From assembly GCA_014804365.1 (NCBI GenBank), contig JAAUZX010000016.1, positions 35,908 through 99,446 on the forward strand: 63,539 nucleotides of DNA, read 5' to 3'. Source of the DNA: Lachnospiraceae bacterium (lineage in GTDB: Bacteria; Bacillota; Clostridia; Lachnospirales; Lachnospiraceae). The notes beneath the pieces were generated by a model that was given only the letters and a program-made list of their open reading frames with translations, made no database searches and was not told the DNA's origin. A program made the position numbers and the translations under genes. Each line of letters begins with the position of its first letter. Position 1 is the first letter of the stretch. This document shows, piece by piece, positions 54,181-63,399 of the stretch.

Positions 54181-55137
54181 TCAGCTGTTTAACTCTTTAC
54201 ATCTACAACATGCAACAAAATGATTCGCTTCCACCTCTTCCAACTTCTGCGGTTCATGACATGCCTCCGTCGCATAGGGACATCTTGCGGCAAACCGACA
54301 TCCGGGTTTCGGATTAATGGGAGAGGTTATTTCCCCCTTCAGCTGGATACGTGGCTGCATATTATGAATATCAATCGTCGGAATCGCGGAGAGCAGCGCC
54401 TTGGTATATGGGTGCAGAGGTCTTATGAACAATTCCTTCGACGGACTCGTCTCTACCAACTGCCCCAAATACATGACACAGATATCATGTGAAATATGGC
54501 GCACTACTGACAAATCATGGGTTACAAACATATATGTAATGCCATGCTGCTCCTGCAAATCCTGCAGCAGATTCAATACCTGTGCCTGAATCGATACATC
54601 CAGCGCAGATACCGGCTCATCACACACAATAAAATCCGGATTCAAGGATAATGCACGTGCAATACCCACACGCTGTCTTCTGCCGCCATCCAACTCATGC
54701 GGATAAGCAAGACGAAGCCGCTCATCAATTCCGCACAATTCCATCAGTCTGGCAACTTCATCACCCAACTCTCCTTTAGAAAATCTCTTAGACAGCATCA
54801 ACGGTTCCTTGACAGTCGTCTCAACCGTGTATCTTGGATTCAAGGAAGAATAGGGATCCTGGAATACAATCTGCATATGCTCACGTAAATCCTTTAAGGC
54901 TTTTCCTTTTACATGCGTGACATCTTTGCCGTTAAAATAAATCTGCCCATCGGTACTCTCATGCTGATGAATAATTGTCCTGCCAAGCGTAGACTTACCG
55001 CATCCGGATTCACCAACGACCCCCATTGTCTTTCCTTTGCCAATCCGGAAGGAGATATCATCAACTGCGTGAAGTTTACCCTGTCCAACCTCGAAATATT
55101 TTTTTAAACTTTTCACTTCAATACAAGGCTGTTCCAT
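54181..55137 (-). CDS. Peptide-type ABC transporter ATPase (OppF/DppF type)
   Basis: A cytoplasmic ATPase of 318 residues: Walker A GESGCGKST (near 45), Q loop QDPYSSLNPR, an ABC signature region reading ELDGGRRQR in place of LSGGQxQR, Walker B FIVCDEPVSALD, and the C-terminal Cys-rich GCRFAARCPYATEAC motif of the Opp/Dpp subfamily that binds an Fe-S cluster. The signature LSGG is replaced by LDGG, which may weaken that half-site. ATG 55137 shares one base with the preceding stop (TAATG); the longer frame to 55242 lies in the DppD gene. Confidence 0.93.
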   Translation of the reverse strand: MEQPCIEVKSLKKYFEVGQGKLHAVDDISFRIGKGKTMGVVGESGCGKSTLGRTIIHQHESTDGQIYFNGKDVTHVKGKALKDLREHMQIVFQDPYSSLNPRYTVETTVKEPLMLSKRFSKGELGDEVARLMELCGIDERLRLAYPHELDGGRRQRVGIARALSLNPDFIVCDEPVSALDVSIQAQVLNLLQDLQEQHGITYMFVTHDLSVVRHISHDICVMYLGQLVETSPSKELFIRPLHPYTKALLSAIPTIDIHNMQPRIQLKGEITSPINPKPGCRFAARCPYATEACHEPQKLEEVEANHFVACCRCKELNS

Positions 55138-56120
55138 TATTTTGCACCCCCTTCTATATGAATGCAGCGACAGAAATGTCCCGGAGTAATTTCCGTCATA
55201 GCAATATCCTGCTGACAGCATTCTTCTGTTGCATGCGGGCAACGCGGGCTGAACTTACATCCCTTGGGGAGAGCCGTCGGATCCGGTGTCATACCCTCAA
55301 TGGGATGAAGCCTTGTCTCGTTCCCGGTCAGCTTTGGCAATGCACCGAAAAGTCCCACTGTATATGGATGTGCAAAATGATCAAAGATATCCTCCTTCGA
55401 CCCACTCTCAATAATCTCTCCTGCGTATACCACTGCCACATCATCGCACACTCTGGCCACTACCCCTAGATCATGTGTAATCATAATCATGGAAGTGTTA
55501 TTCTTTTCCCTCAAATCAGCAATCATATCCAACACCTGTGCCTGAATGGTCACATCCAGCGCTGTGGTAGGCTCGTCTGCCAGCAATAAATCCGGACTAC
55601 ACGCGAGCGCCATAGCAATCACGACACGTTGCTTCATTCCACCGGAAAACTGGTGCGGATACTCGTTGTAACGTTCTGCCGGAATTCCTACCATCTCCAG
55701 CATCTCAATTGCTTTCTTCTTGGCCTGTGCCTTATCATAATCATTGTGCAGAAGAAGTACCTCTGAAATCTGCGATCCAACTGTCATGATTGGATTCAAA
55801 GCAGTCATAGGATCCTGAAAGATCATGGAAATTTTATTTCCTCTGATCTTCAACATCTGCTTTTCCTCCATCCCCAGCAATTCCTCGCCGTCCAGATAGA
55901 TACTGCCGCCCTTGATCTCTGCCGGTGGTGCCGGAAGAATCTTCATAATAGCTTTTGCAATAGTGGTCTTACCTGCACCAGTCTCCCCAACCAGTCCCAG
56001 AGTTCTACCCCTCTCTAATTTGAACGACACACCATTGACGGCTTCCACCCACTTCTTCTCCACGGAATAATGTACGACTAAATCTTCAACCTCCAAAAAG
56101 ACTCTATTCTTGTTTTCCAT
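55137..56120 (-). CDS. Peptide-type ABC transporter ATPase (OppD/DppD type)
   Basis: The second ATPase, 327 residues: Walker [10 protein letters not shown] (near 40), [11 protein letters not shown], the canonical signature FSGGMKQR, Walker [13 protein letters not shown], and a C-terminal Cys-rich [17 protein letters not shown] motif. It pairs with the OppF-type partner. GGAGGAACCGAG precedes the ATG. The transporter imports an unknown ligand; Opp/Dpp-type systems also carry sugars, glycosides and metal chelates besides peptides. Confidence 0.95.
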   Translation of the reverse strand: MENKNRVFLEVEDLVVHYSVEKKWVEAVNGVSFKLERGRTLGLVGETGAGKTTIAKAIMKILPAPPAEIKGGSIYLDGEELLGMEEKQMLKIRGNKISMIFQDPMTALNPIMTVGSQISEVLLLHNDYDKAQAKKKAIEMLEMVGIPAERYNEYPHQFSGGMKQRVVIAMALACSPDLLLADEPTTALDVTIQAQVLDMIADLREKNNTSMIMITHDLGVVARVCDDVAVVYAGEIIESGSKEDIFDHFAHPYTVGLFGALPKLTGNETRLHPIEGMTPDPTALPKGCKFSPRCPHATEECCQQDIAMTEITPGHFCRCIHIEGGAK

Positions 56121-56133
56121 CTCGGTTCCTCCA

Positions 56134-57009
56134 TTATTTCTTCAACTTCGGGTCCATTGCATCACGGAGTCCATCACCCAACAGACAAGCTGCCAATGAA
56201 ATCAATCCAATTGCCAGACCTGGGAAGATAATAAGGTGCGGATACAGTAATATGTAGTTTCTGCCATCAGACAACAACGCACCCCACTCAGGTGTCGGCT
56301 GCTGTACGCCGAGACCAATAAAGCTTAATGACGCTGCCTGCATGATAGTTCCTCCAATTCCCATGGTAGCGCCGACCAATACCGGTGCAAAAGTGTTTGG
56401 AATGACATGTTTGATAATAATACGTGCCTTCGAACAATTAATGGAGCTTGCAGCCTCAATATACTCGTTATTCCGAATCTGAAGAATGGTTCCCCGAAGC
56501 ATACGACAGGTTCCGGGAATCGCTCCAACAGAAAGTGCAATCACCGTATTGATCATACCAGGACCCAGTACAGTAGCAATTACCATGGAAAGAAGAATTC
56601 CGGGAATTGCCTGCAGGATGTCCATAAAACGCATCACAATGTTATCAGCCGTCTGACCAAAAAATCCTGCAATAGAACCGAATACCATACCAAGCAAAGT
56701 GGAAAGAACTGTTCCCAGTATACCTAATGTAATAGAATATCTCCCTCCGTAGAGAACCCTAGACAACAAATCACGCCCAAAGCGGTCACATCCAAATGGA
56801 TGCTCCAGTGACGGTGTCTGAAAAATCATATCCCCATACATGGTCGCATAATCATATTTTGCAATGACTGGTGCAAAAACAGATGCGAGTACGAATACGA
56901 AAAAAATTACAAATCCAATAATCGCCAGCGGATTTTTACAGAAACGCTTAAAAACCTCAAGGCTCTGATTTGTCTTTTTCGCCTGTGTTATGTTTGCATT
57001 CTTAGCCAT
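56134..57009 (-). CDS. Peptide-type ABC transporter permease (DppC type)
   Basis: A membrane protein of 291 residues with six predicted helices, EAA loop EYIEAASSINCSKARIIIKHV and the C-terminal LGDGLRDAMDPKLK of DppC permeases. ATG 57009 follows GGGAGGTAGAA; 57033 would overlap the dppB stop. Operon gene 3 of 5 of the transporter. Confidence 0.93.
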   Translation of the reverse strand: MAKNANITQAKKTNQSLEVFKRFCKNPLAIIGFVIFFVFVLASVFAPVIAKYDYATMYGDMIFQTPSLEHPFGCDRFGRDLLSRVLYGGRYSITLGILGTVLSTLLGMVFGSIAGFFGQTADNIVMRFMDILQAIPGILLSMVIATVLGPGMINTVIALSVGAIPGTCRMLRGTILQIRNNEYIEAASSINCSKARIIIKHVIPNTFAPVLVGATMGIGGTIMQAASLSFIGLGVQQPTPEWGALLSDGRNYILLYPHLIIFPGLAIGLISLAACLLGDGLRDAMDPKLKK

Positions 57010-57019
57010 TTCTACCTCC

Positions 57020-57955
57020 CTACTTCCCGACATACTGTGCTTTAATACGTGGGTCTACATATGCATAAATCAAATCAACAACCAACATGATAAAGCTGAA
57101 CACTATTGCCAGAATTACCACACTTCCCCGCACCACCGGATAATCCAGATTCGTGATGGCGCTTGTCATATAGTTACCAATGCCCGGCATAACGAATACA
57201 GATTCTACAATTACTGTCCCGCCAAGGGAAGCGCCAAATCCGGTTCCCAGAAGGGTAATGATGGGGATCAGCGCATTGGGAAGCGCATGCTTATAAATCA
57301 CATTCCGCTCACTGACACCCTTCGCTCTGGCAGTTGTGACATAATCAGAACGAATGACATCCAGCATCGCTGAACGGGTCTGTCTGGCATTCATGGCAAT
57401 ATTCCCAAGACAATTGGACAATACCGGCATGACATAATACTCCCAACCGCCTACACCATATGCGGGAAGCCAACCCAGTTTTACGGAAAACAACAGTACC
57501 ATCATAAGTGCAAGCCAGAATCCCGGAATTGAAAGACCCAGCATGGAAACCAGAATTGCTGCATTATCCTGCCATCTGCCCTGATGTACGGCCGCAACAA
57601 TTCCCAAGGGAAGACCAACCACTACACTGACAATCATGCTCCACAACGCAAGTTGCAACGTTCTCGGAAAACGGACACCAATCTCCTGAATGATAGAACT
57701 TTTCGTCATGTAGGAAGTTCCAAAATCCCAACGTAAAAATGTATCACGTAAAAAGATTCCTAATTGTGCAAGATAGGACTTATTCAACCCCATCGTTTCT
57801 CTTAAATACTCAACCTGTTCCGGTGTAGCGCTGGAACCGAGAATTATCTGTGCAGGATCACCTGGCACGAAATACATGATCGAGAAAATCACGATTGCCA
57901 CACCCAGCACTACAAATATCATCATTCCTAGTCTCTTTAAAATATATTTCCACAT
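57020..57955 (-). CDS. Peptide-type ABC transporter permease (DppB type)
   Basis: A membrane protein of 311 residues with six predicted helices. It opens with MWKYILKRLGMMIFVVLGV, the usual DppB N-terminus, and has FVPGDPAQ near 37, EAA-like RSDYVTTARAKGVSERNVIYK and the C-terminal DLIYAYVDPRIK. ATG 57955 follows AGGAGAAGGTAT; the frame upstream to 58009 is in the intercistronic hairpin. Confidence 0.93.
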   Translation of the reverse strand: MWKYILKRLGMMIFVVLGVAIVIFSIMYFVPGDPAQIILGSSATPEQVEYLRETMGLNKSYLAQLGIFLRDTFLRWDFGTSYMTKSSIIQEIGVRFPRTLQLALWSMIVSVVVGLPLGIVAAVHQGRWQDNAAILVSMLGLSIPGFWLALMMVLLFSVKLGWLPAYGVGGWEYYVMPVLSNCLGNIAMNARQTRSAMLDVIRSDYVTTARAKGVSERNVIYKHALPNALIPIITLLGTGFGASLGGTVIVESVFVMPGIGNYMTSAITNLDYPVVRGSVVILAIVFSFIMLVVDLIYAYVDPRIKAQYVGK

Positions 57956-57976
57956 ATACCTTCTCCTGATATAAGA

Positions 57977-58004
57977 AGCTCCCTTCCCGCAAGAAAAGGG
58001 AGCT
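57977..58004 (-). other. Intercistronic hairpin between binding protein and permease genes
   Basis: agctccctt (57977-57985) and aagggagct (57996-58004) form a perfect 9-bp stem with a 10-base loop. It is not followed by a T run on the minus strand. It probably stabilises the binding-protein mRNA or attenuates readthrough, as is common in ABC operons where binding protein is needed in excess. Confidence 0.6.
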
Positions 58005-58024
58005 GTCAATGTGCTTCTTTAAAA

Positions 58025-59656
58025 TTATTTGATTTCAAATCCACTTACAAGAATTTTGTCTGCGCCTGAATATGCAACCCCGCCAATCTTGGAAGAATTA
58101 TATACAACACTCTGTTGAGGAATGATCAACGGACAGCAGTAAGCCTTCTCCATTACATAGGACCAGCAAGCCGTATTATTTTCAGGAGTATGTCCTTCCA
58201 CGCTTGTACAGGTATCAATCAGTCTCTGCAGTTCCTCGTCATATACAAAGTTCTTGGTTAATCCGGTACCAACATTATCAATATCAAAATACTTAGCCCA
58301 GCAATTTGTTATGTAGTCATTAGAACTTAAGAACGCAATCGTAAAATCCCATGCTTCCGGATTACCTTCATTGGGAATATAGTTGGAAAACTGCTGTATA
58401 TCAATATTCAAAGTAATACCAATCTCTGCCAGTTGCTGCTTAATAATAGTTGCAACATCCTCATTGTATCCCATAGTCGGCGTAATCAATGTCAGCTCAC
58501 ACCCATTCGGATATGCAGATGCTGCAAGATACTCTTTGGCTTTCTCCACATCATACTCATAGGCAAAAGATTCCCATGCCTCATCGTAGTCATCATATTT
58601 CTTTGCACCCATTGCGTACAAAACATCGCAGGCTCCACCTTGAATTGCCTGTGAGATGAAAGTCTTGTTAATTGCCGTAAATACAGCTTTCCTCAGATTC
58701 TCATCTGCCAACGGGCTGGAATCAGAGCAGTTTGGATATAATACATATCCCTGTACGCCGTCTATTAGTTCTACCGTATAGTTATCGCTAGCTTCAAACA
58801 CCGGTATGTCATCGATCGATACATCCGCAGATACATCAATGGTTCCTGTCTGCAACGCATTTGCGATCTGCGATCCCTCTGTGATAACATCAAATCTTAC
58901 GGTCTTGACCGGAGCCTTCTGCGCATTCACCTTGCACAATTCTTCTTTCTGCCAGTAGTCATCCCTTGCTTCAATTGTTACAGAAATGCCGGCTGAAAAA
59001 TCTGTTACCACATATCTTCCGGTTCCAATCGGTGCCGTTGCCATGCCGTTTCCACTTTCTTCATAAGCTTTCTGAGAAACGATTCTCACATTGGACATCT
59101 GCGCTTCAAAATCTCCAAGTGCAGGCGTTGTCCCCCATTTAAACTCTACGGTATACTCACCAACTGCTTCAATGGATTCCACTGTTCTGGTTTCTGTCAA
59201 CTCACCCAGTCTTTGGCATTCATTCCAACTAAACGCTACGTCTTCTGCGGTAATATGATTACCGGCTGCATCATATATGTAATCATATATTGTTACATCA
59301 TAGGTAGTTTCATCAACCTGCTCATAGCTCTCCATCAGAATTCCATAAAAATCACCGGAGAAAGTGTCCCTGTCTCCCAACGGCTCATAAATCATGGAAG
59401 AATACTCCGAAGCGCCCGTCCAAGGAACCAGTGTCTGAATATCCCCCGAAACACCGATGGCAATCGAATCCACGGAACCCCCGGCTGATTCAGACGAACC
59501 ACCCTGACTAGCAGAATCTGCCTCACCATTCTGGTTAGTAGAAGCCGCCGCTGACGAATCATTGACCGCTGTGCTGCCATCTGCATTGCTTCCGCATGCA
59601 GTCAAAGATGCAATCATCGCTGTTGCTAACAATGTCGATAATAATTTCTTCTTCAT
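58025..59656 (-). CDS. Peptide-type ABC transporter binding lipoprotein (DppA type)
   Basis: A solute-binding lipoprotein of 543 residues. The signal peptide ends in the lipobox LTAC (residues 18-21), followed by a Ser/Gly/Ala-rich linker to about 65 and an SBP_bac_5 domain (SYEQVDETTYDVTIYD, WFEW-type motifs and the C-terminal CCPLIIPQQSVVY). It captures the ligand for the DppBCDF system. AGGAGGATGAGAA precedes the ATG. It is the first gene of the long minus-strand cluster, so the regulator at 60033 probably controls it from the divergent region. Confidence 0.93.
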   Translation of the reverse strand: MKKKLLSTLLATAMIASLTACGSNADGSTAVNDSSAAASTNQNGEADSASQGGSSESAGGSVDSIAIGVSGDIQTLVPWTGASEYSSMIYEPLGDRDTFSGDFYGILMESYEQVDETTYDVTIYDYIYDAAGNHITAEDVAFSWNECQRLGELTETRTVESIEAVGEYTVEFKWGTTPALGDFEAQMSNVRIVSQKAYEESGNGMATAPIGTGRYVVTDFSAGISVTIEARDDYWQKEELCKVNAQKAPVKTVRFDVITEGSQIANALQTGTIDVSADVSIDDIPVFEASDNYTVELIDGVQGYVLYPNCSDSSPLADENLRKAVFTAINKTFISQAIQGGACDVLYAMGAKKYDDYDEAWESFAYEYDVEKAKEYLAASAYPNGCELTLITPTMGYNEDVATIIKQQLAEIGITLNIDIQQFSNYIPNEGNPEAWDFTIAFLSSNDYITNCWAKYFDIDNVGTGLTKNFVYDEELQRLIDTCTSVEGHTPENNTACWSYVMEKAYCCPLIIPQQSVVYNSSKIGGVAYSGADKILVSGFEIK

Positions 59657-60032
59657 TTCTCATCCTCCTAAAATTTATTCGTATGCATTTTGCTTTCTAT
59701 ATGTGTTTTCACATACTAACAGCATATGCACATTCACTAAAATTCTCAATTGTGGTTTTAGAAACCTTTATTTCCAAAAAAGAAAAACAAACAATTTTAA
59801 CATTTTTTTGATCTGTTTTTTGTGCACTTTGACACCTACTATACAAAAAGTTTTATGCTCAAGTAACAAATCGTGGTCTTTCCCTTTCGTTCGTGCTATT
59901 GATTTTGTTTTTTAGATACTCTAATATAATGTATATAAAAGCTTTTTACTGGAATGCTTATTCAAGATAACACAGTTACAATAGTCAAATTAATATTGTA
60001 TTTATGCTAAAGTAGTGGGGTAAATCTGGAAT
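59657..60032. promoter_or_regulatory. Divergent control region dppA/LysR
   Basis: A 376-base AT-rich stretch without genes. It holds a hairpin-type repeat tatgtgttttcacata near 59698-59713 close to the dppA start, poly-A and poly-T runs (59775-59820), and TATAAT-like boxes near 59923. It should contain the operon promoter and LysR sites, but I cannot fix a -35/-10 pair with confidence. Confidence 0.4.
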
Positions 60033-60962
60033 ATGGATACAAAATATCTGAAAGAATTCGTTGTATTGGCGGAAAAATGCAATTATGCTGACGCATCGGA
60101 CACACTATTTCTTTCACAATCATCACTTTTTAAACACATGAAGTCTATTGAACATGAATTAGATATTGTTCTATTTCATAAAAACGGCAATCGCATCAGC
60201 CTATCCGAAGAAGGAGAACTGTTCTTAAAATATGCCCATGCTTCTATTGAGCATGAAACCGCTTTCAAAAATGCCATTGCCCGTGATCGCGAGAAACGTA
60301 AGACAATCATCAATGTAGGATTTGAATATCGAATTGTAGATCTTCTAATTGCATTCCGTATGCAGAATAGTCAATATGTCGTACGGCAGATTGACCCCGT
60401 TCCACGCAACAAAGGAGTTGTCAATATGCTCCGTTCAGGAAAATGCGAACTGGCATTTTTACAAAATTTTCAAGATACCGCAGATGAATTCGTCCAGATT
60501 CCAATTTTGGAGGATCAAGATGTTGTCGTCTTATACAATTCCCATCCTTTAGCTAACCGTAAATCAATCAGCTTTCAAGACATAAAAGACGAGAATTTCA
60601 TTAGCCTTGGAGATCAGGACAATACTACATTGAACTCTGTTGTCCCCGGGGATCTGATAGGAGCCCGTTTTCTTTCAAACAATTGTTCCCCACGTATTGT
60701 TTTTAACGGGATACGCGGAAGTGAACTTATTGATTATGTCCGTAAAGAAATGGGAATTACTATCCTGTTCAAAAAGACCTTATATTCTATGGATTTAAGC
60801 AATATTTCTGTAGTAGACATCGAACCGGCTTATAAAATTACCGTCTCACTCTGCTATCCGAAAAATGCACGGTTGTCTGCCGGTGCCAAATCCTTGGTCA
60901 ATTTCTGCTCACATGCTGTCCAGACTGGGCAGATTGAAAATATTCTTCGTAATAAAGCTTAA
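60033..60962 (+). CDS. LysR-type regulator, divergent from the Dpp operon
   Basis: A regulator of 309 residues, HTH KYLKEFVVLAEKCNYADASD and SQSSLFKHMKSIEHELDI, followed by the effector domain. It is transcribed away from the dppA operon, the standard LysR arrangement for control of a neighbouring divergent operon. The effector is unknown; it should be the operon substrate or an intermediate. Confidence 0.88.
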   Translation: MDTKYLKEFVVLAEKCNYADASDTLFLSQSSLFKHMKSIEHELDIVLFHKNGNRISLSEEGELFLKYAHASIEHETAFKNAIARDREKRKTIINVGFEYRIVDLLIAFRMQNSQYVVRQIDPVPRNKGVVNMLRSGKCELAFLQNFQDTADEFVQIPILEDQDVVVLYNSHPLANRKSISFQDIKDENFISLGDQDNTTLNSVVPGDLIGARFLSNNCSPRIVFNGIRGSELIDYVRKEMGITILFKKTLYSMDLSNISVVDIEPAYKITVSLCYPKNARLSAGAKSLVNFCSHAVQTGQIENILRNKA

Positions 60963-61000
60963 TCATTTTTCCATTTGCTTCCTATTTTCCAAGCATAGAA

Positions 61001-61045
61001 ATAGGACTGCATCAGCCAGTAATCCTAAAGCTGATTCAGTCCTAT
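61001..61045. terminator. Bidirectional terminator-like hairpin
   Basis: ataggactgcatcagc (61001-61016) pairs with gctgattcagtcctat (61030-61045), one mismatch in 16 pairs, loop of 13. It lies between the convergent LysR gene and the nitroreductase gene. T runs are poor on both sides, so efficiency is uncertain. Confidence 0.55.
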
Positions 61046-61098
61046 ATATATCCCTATTTGAGTACAATTTCCTTTCCCTTGTATTTATTCAGACCTTT

Positions 61099-61638
61099 TC
61101 ACCATTGTTCCATGTGAATACGACTGTCGTCAAAGTCTTTCACATTTCTTTGCTCTTTCTCAGCCGGATAACCAAATGCTAAAACAGAATGAGGAATAAT
61201 ATGTTCAGGCAATTTAAATAATTTTGCCTGCTCTTTCACACGCTCCATTTGAGGCCATGTACCAAGCCACACAGAACCAATTCCCAAAGAATGTGCACAC
61301 AATATCATATTCTGAGCAGCAATTGAACAATCAATAATCCAGTAATCCTCTGCCCCTTTAAATGCCCGTTGTAAATCACCACATACCAGAATTCCCATTG
61401 CGGCATTTCGAAGCGGATCTGCATATCGACCATTTGCATCTGCCATTTTTCCTAACATTTCTTTATTCGTAACGATAATAAAAGACCAATCTCTTACATC
61501 AGCACAACTAGGACCACTCATACCGGCTGCCAAAATTGTATGCAAATCATCCGGGATTATGCTCTGCCCTGTAAAATTTCTGATACTTCGACGCGTCATA
61601 ATATTTTCTATTACACTTTGTTTTTGTTCTTTATTCAT
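61099..61638 (-). CDS. Nitroreductase-family flavoprotein
   Basis: An FMN enzyme of 179 residues that reduces nitro-aromatics, quinones or similar acceptors with NAD(P)H. Family signs are the TRRSIRNFTG start with FMN-contacting Arg residues, MSGPSCADVRDWSFIIV, the LGIGSVWLGTWPQM helix and VLAFGYPAE near the C-terminus. The ribosome site is weak. It is the gene before the terminator-like hairpin. Its physiological acceptor is unknown. Confidence 0.9.
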   Translation of the reverse strand: MNKEQKQSVIENIMTRRSIRNFTGQSIIPDDLHTILAAGMSGPSCADVRDWSFIIVTNKEMLGKMADANGRYADPLRNAAMGILVCGDLQRAFKGAEDYWIIDCSIAAQNMILCAHSLGIGSVWLGTWPQMERVKEQAKLFKLPEHIIPHSVLAFGYPAEKEQRNVKDFDDSRIHMEQW

Positions 61639-61836
61639 AATTTATCCATTTCTTTCAATTTACATAGCATTCCATAGCCTTTACTCCAGTCTTGCCAAAT
61701 TCTCAAATGTACCGTTGATATTGATCCTGCAACATCCTAAGTGTTGTCTCCTTTTTGGCTTCATCTTTCCCTCTATTCAAAATCGTCCTTGCTTCTGTTC
61801 TTAATTCCTCTGGTGTAAGTCCATAAAGTGTCTCTG

Positions 61837-63399
61837 CTATAAGACCCACTGCCGCCATGCCACATATATTACAGCCATCAAAATAATCGTAACACATACT
61901 AAAATCCGAATAGCACGAAATACCGCTGCCGCTTTTGTTTTCTCTGGAACAATCCTTACACTGTCAGCTAATCCCACTGCCATATATACAAGACAGATTA
62001 CAATGTATCGGAAATCACTGCTGCATGTATAGGGATATTTTATAATAAAGGCGACAAAGCTTGCCAAAAAAATTAAGTAGCCGGTAAAGAAGAAAACTGC
62101 CTCGTATACGTTTTTTTGTCCGCCGAGCTTCCTCTTTTGAATTTGCGTGATACAAAACACAACGGCGGAACAGACAGCCGCCAGAATTGCCATCACATAA
62201 GCAGCCTGGCATAACATAAGAGGTATTCCGTTCATTCCTGCAGGATATTCCTCCCCAAATAAAGAAGTTTGAAACATAATTACCCAAGTATTATGAATCA
62301 CTTTCCCGCTTAAGACATGGAACGGAAACTCAAAATGCCAGTCTCCTAAGGAAGGGAGTCCAAACGCCGCCCATAAGCTGTAATCCCCTGTATACAGCAC
62401 TGACTTCTCCCCCGGGACGGGAACTCCGGGTTTTACATGAAAACGTATCAGATTCCGGCCAATCCAAGCCAAGCCGATCGTACCGGAAATCAGCCCAAAT
62501 AAAATATAGTTTCTGATACATCGAAAGATGACCTTTTTATCCTTGGATCGAATCTTTTCTATGAAATCCATCAAAAAGACAAGACCGATCGGAAATGCAA
62601 TGACCGCGACATTGAGTTTACTCAGCATCCCGGAGCCTATGGACAACGCTATCCATAATAAGTTTTTAAAGCTTCTTTCCTGAATAAAACACAGTGCAAA
62701 AAACATGCAGCATGCAAGCAGCAAGTTGGCGAGCATGTCATTGTTAATGCTGCCGGACATAAGGGTAAGCGCCGGGTGCATCGTTACAAGAAACAGTCCT
62801 GCATAAACTGCCTTTCCTTTGGCACCTGTCTTTTTCATAATCCAATAAGTAAAAAGCATGAGCAGACCCGAATAAAGCAGCGGAAGCACCTGTAAATTTT
62901 CGAAAGCCAATTCCTCTGCCATACCTAATGATGTCAGTAAGATCAGCCATAATCCGGATATTATATGATGCAGAGGCGGATGATAATATGAAAAAATTTC
63001 ATAGGGATTCATATCGGGCAGCTTGCGAAATTTATAGATATATTCAACATAACCAAGGTGTCCGATATTAATCTGATCCGTGGCAATTCCGGTGTAAGTA
63101 CCTTCGTCATGCTGCCTGTCGTGAATACCGGATAAAAGCACGTAACAGCAATGAAAAAGCATTCCGGAGAAAATAATTGCAAACACGACTTTTTCTTCCG
63201 TCAGCTTATCTTTTTTATAGCAAAACCAAATAAAAAGCCAAACGCCAAGAACAATTAAGGTGCCGATGATCAGGATAACGTTTTCGGGAATCGCAGTGGA
63301 TAAAAAGGTTCCTTGGATCAGTGTCGTAATAAGGCATAAGAAAATAATCATTAACACGAGCGCTTGATTGATAGATATTTTTATCTTTTGTAAATTCAT
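61837..63399 (-). CDS. GT-C type membrane glycosyltransferase (GT39/PMT-like)
   Basis: An integral-membrane protein of 520 residues with about 12 transmembrane helices. An Asp-Glu pair in an early loop (HDRQHDEGTYTG, about 93) matches the catalytic region of dolichol- or undecaprenyl-phosphate-sugar glycosyltransferases; a second loop has SYYHPPLHHI (about 135). It likely transfers a sugar from a lipid carrier to a cell-envelope acceptor outside the membrane. It follows the catabolic cluster but is not linked with it. The -61639 to 61836 tail after its stop holds no clear gene. Confidence 0.8.
   Translation of the reverse strand: MNLQKIKISINQALVLMIIFLCLITTLIQGTFLSTAIPENVILIIGTLIVLGVWLFIWFCYKKDKLTEEKVVFAIIFSGMLFHCCYVLLSGIHDRQHDEGTYTGIATDQINIGHLGYVEYIYKFRKLPDMNPYEIFSYYHPPLHHIISGLWLILLTSLGMAEELAFENLQVLPLLYSGLLMLFTYWIMKKTGAKGKAVYAGLFLVTMHPALTLMSGSINNDMLANLLLACCMFFALCFIQERSFKNLLWIALSIGSGMLSKLNVAVIAFPIGLVFLMDFIEKIRSKDKKVIFRCIRNYILFGLISGTIGLAWIGRNLIRFHVKPGVPVPGEKSVLYTGDYSLWAAFGLPSLGDWHFEFPFHVLSGKVIHNTWVIMFQTSLFGEEYPAGMNGIPLMLCQAAYVMAILAAVCSAVVFCITQIQKRKLGGQKNVYEAVFFFTGYLIFLASFVAFIIKYPYTCSSDFRYIVICLVYMAVGLADSVRIVPEKTKAAAVFRAIRILVCVTIILMAVIYVAWRQWVL

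Noticed and set aside
55138..55242. 35-residue N-terminal extension of the OppF-type ATPase
   Set aside because: It overlaps the OppD-type gene entirely; ATG 55137 has a good ribosome site and gives the normal N-terminus.
36325..58009. Dgp/Car-type C-glycoside cleavage system
   Set aside because: A Gfo/Idh/MocA dehydrogenase and a TIM-barrel epimerase are present as in such systems, but the TIM barrel is clearly of UlaE type and no DgpB-like small subunit was found.
61703..61897. 64-codon minus-strand frame overlapping the 3' end of the GT-C gene
   Set aside because: No ribosome site, overlap of 61 bases with a firm gene, and no recognisable family. It might be a decayed remnant, but nothing supports translation.
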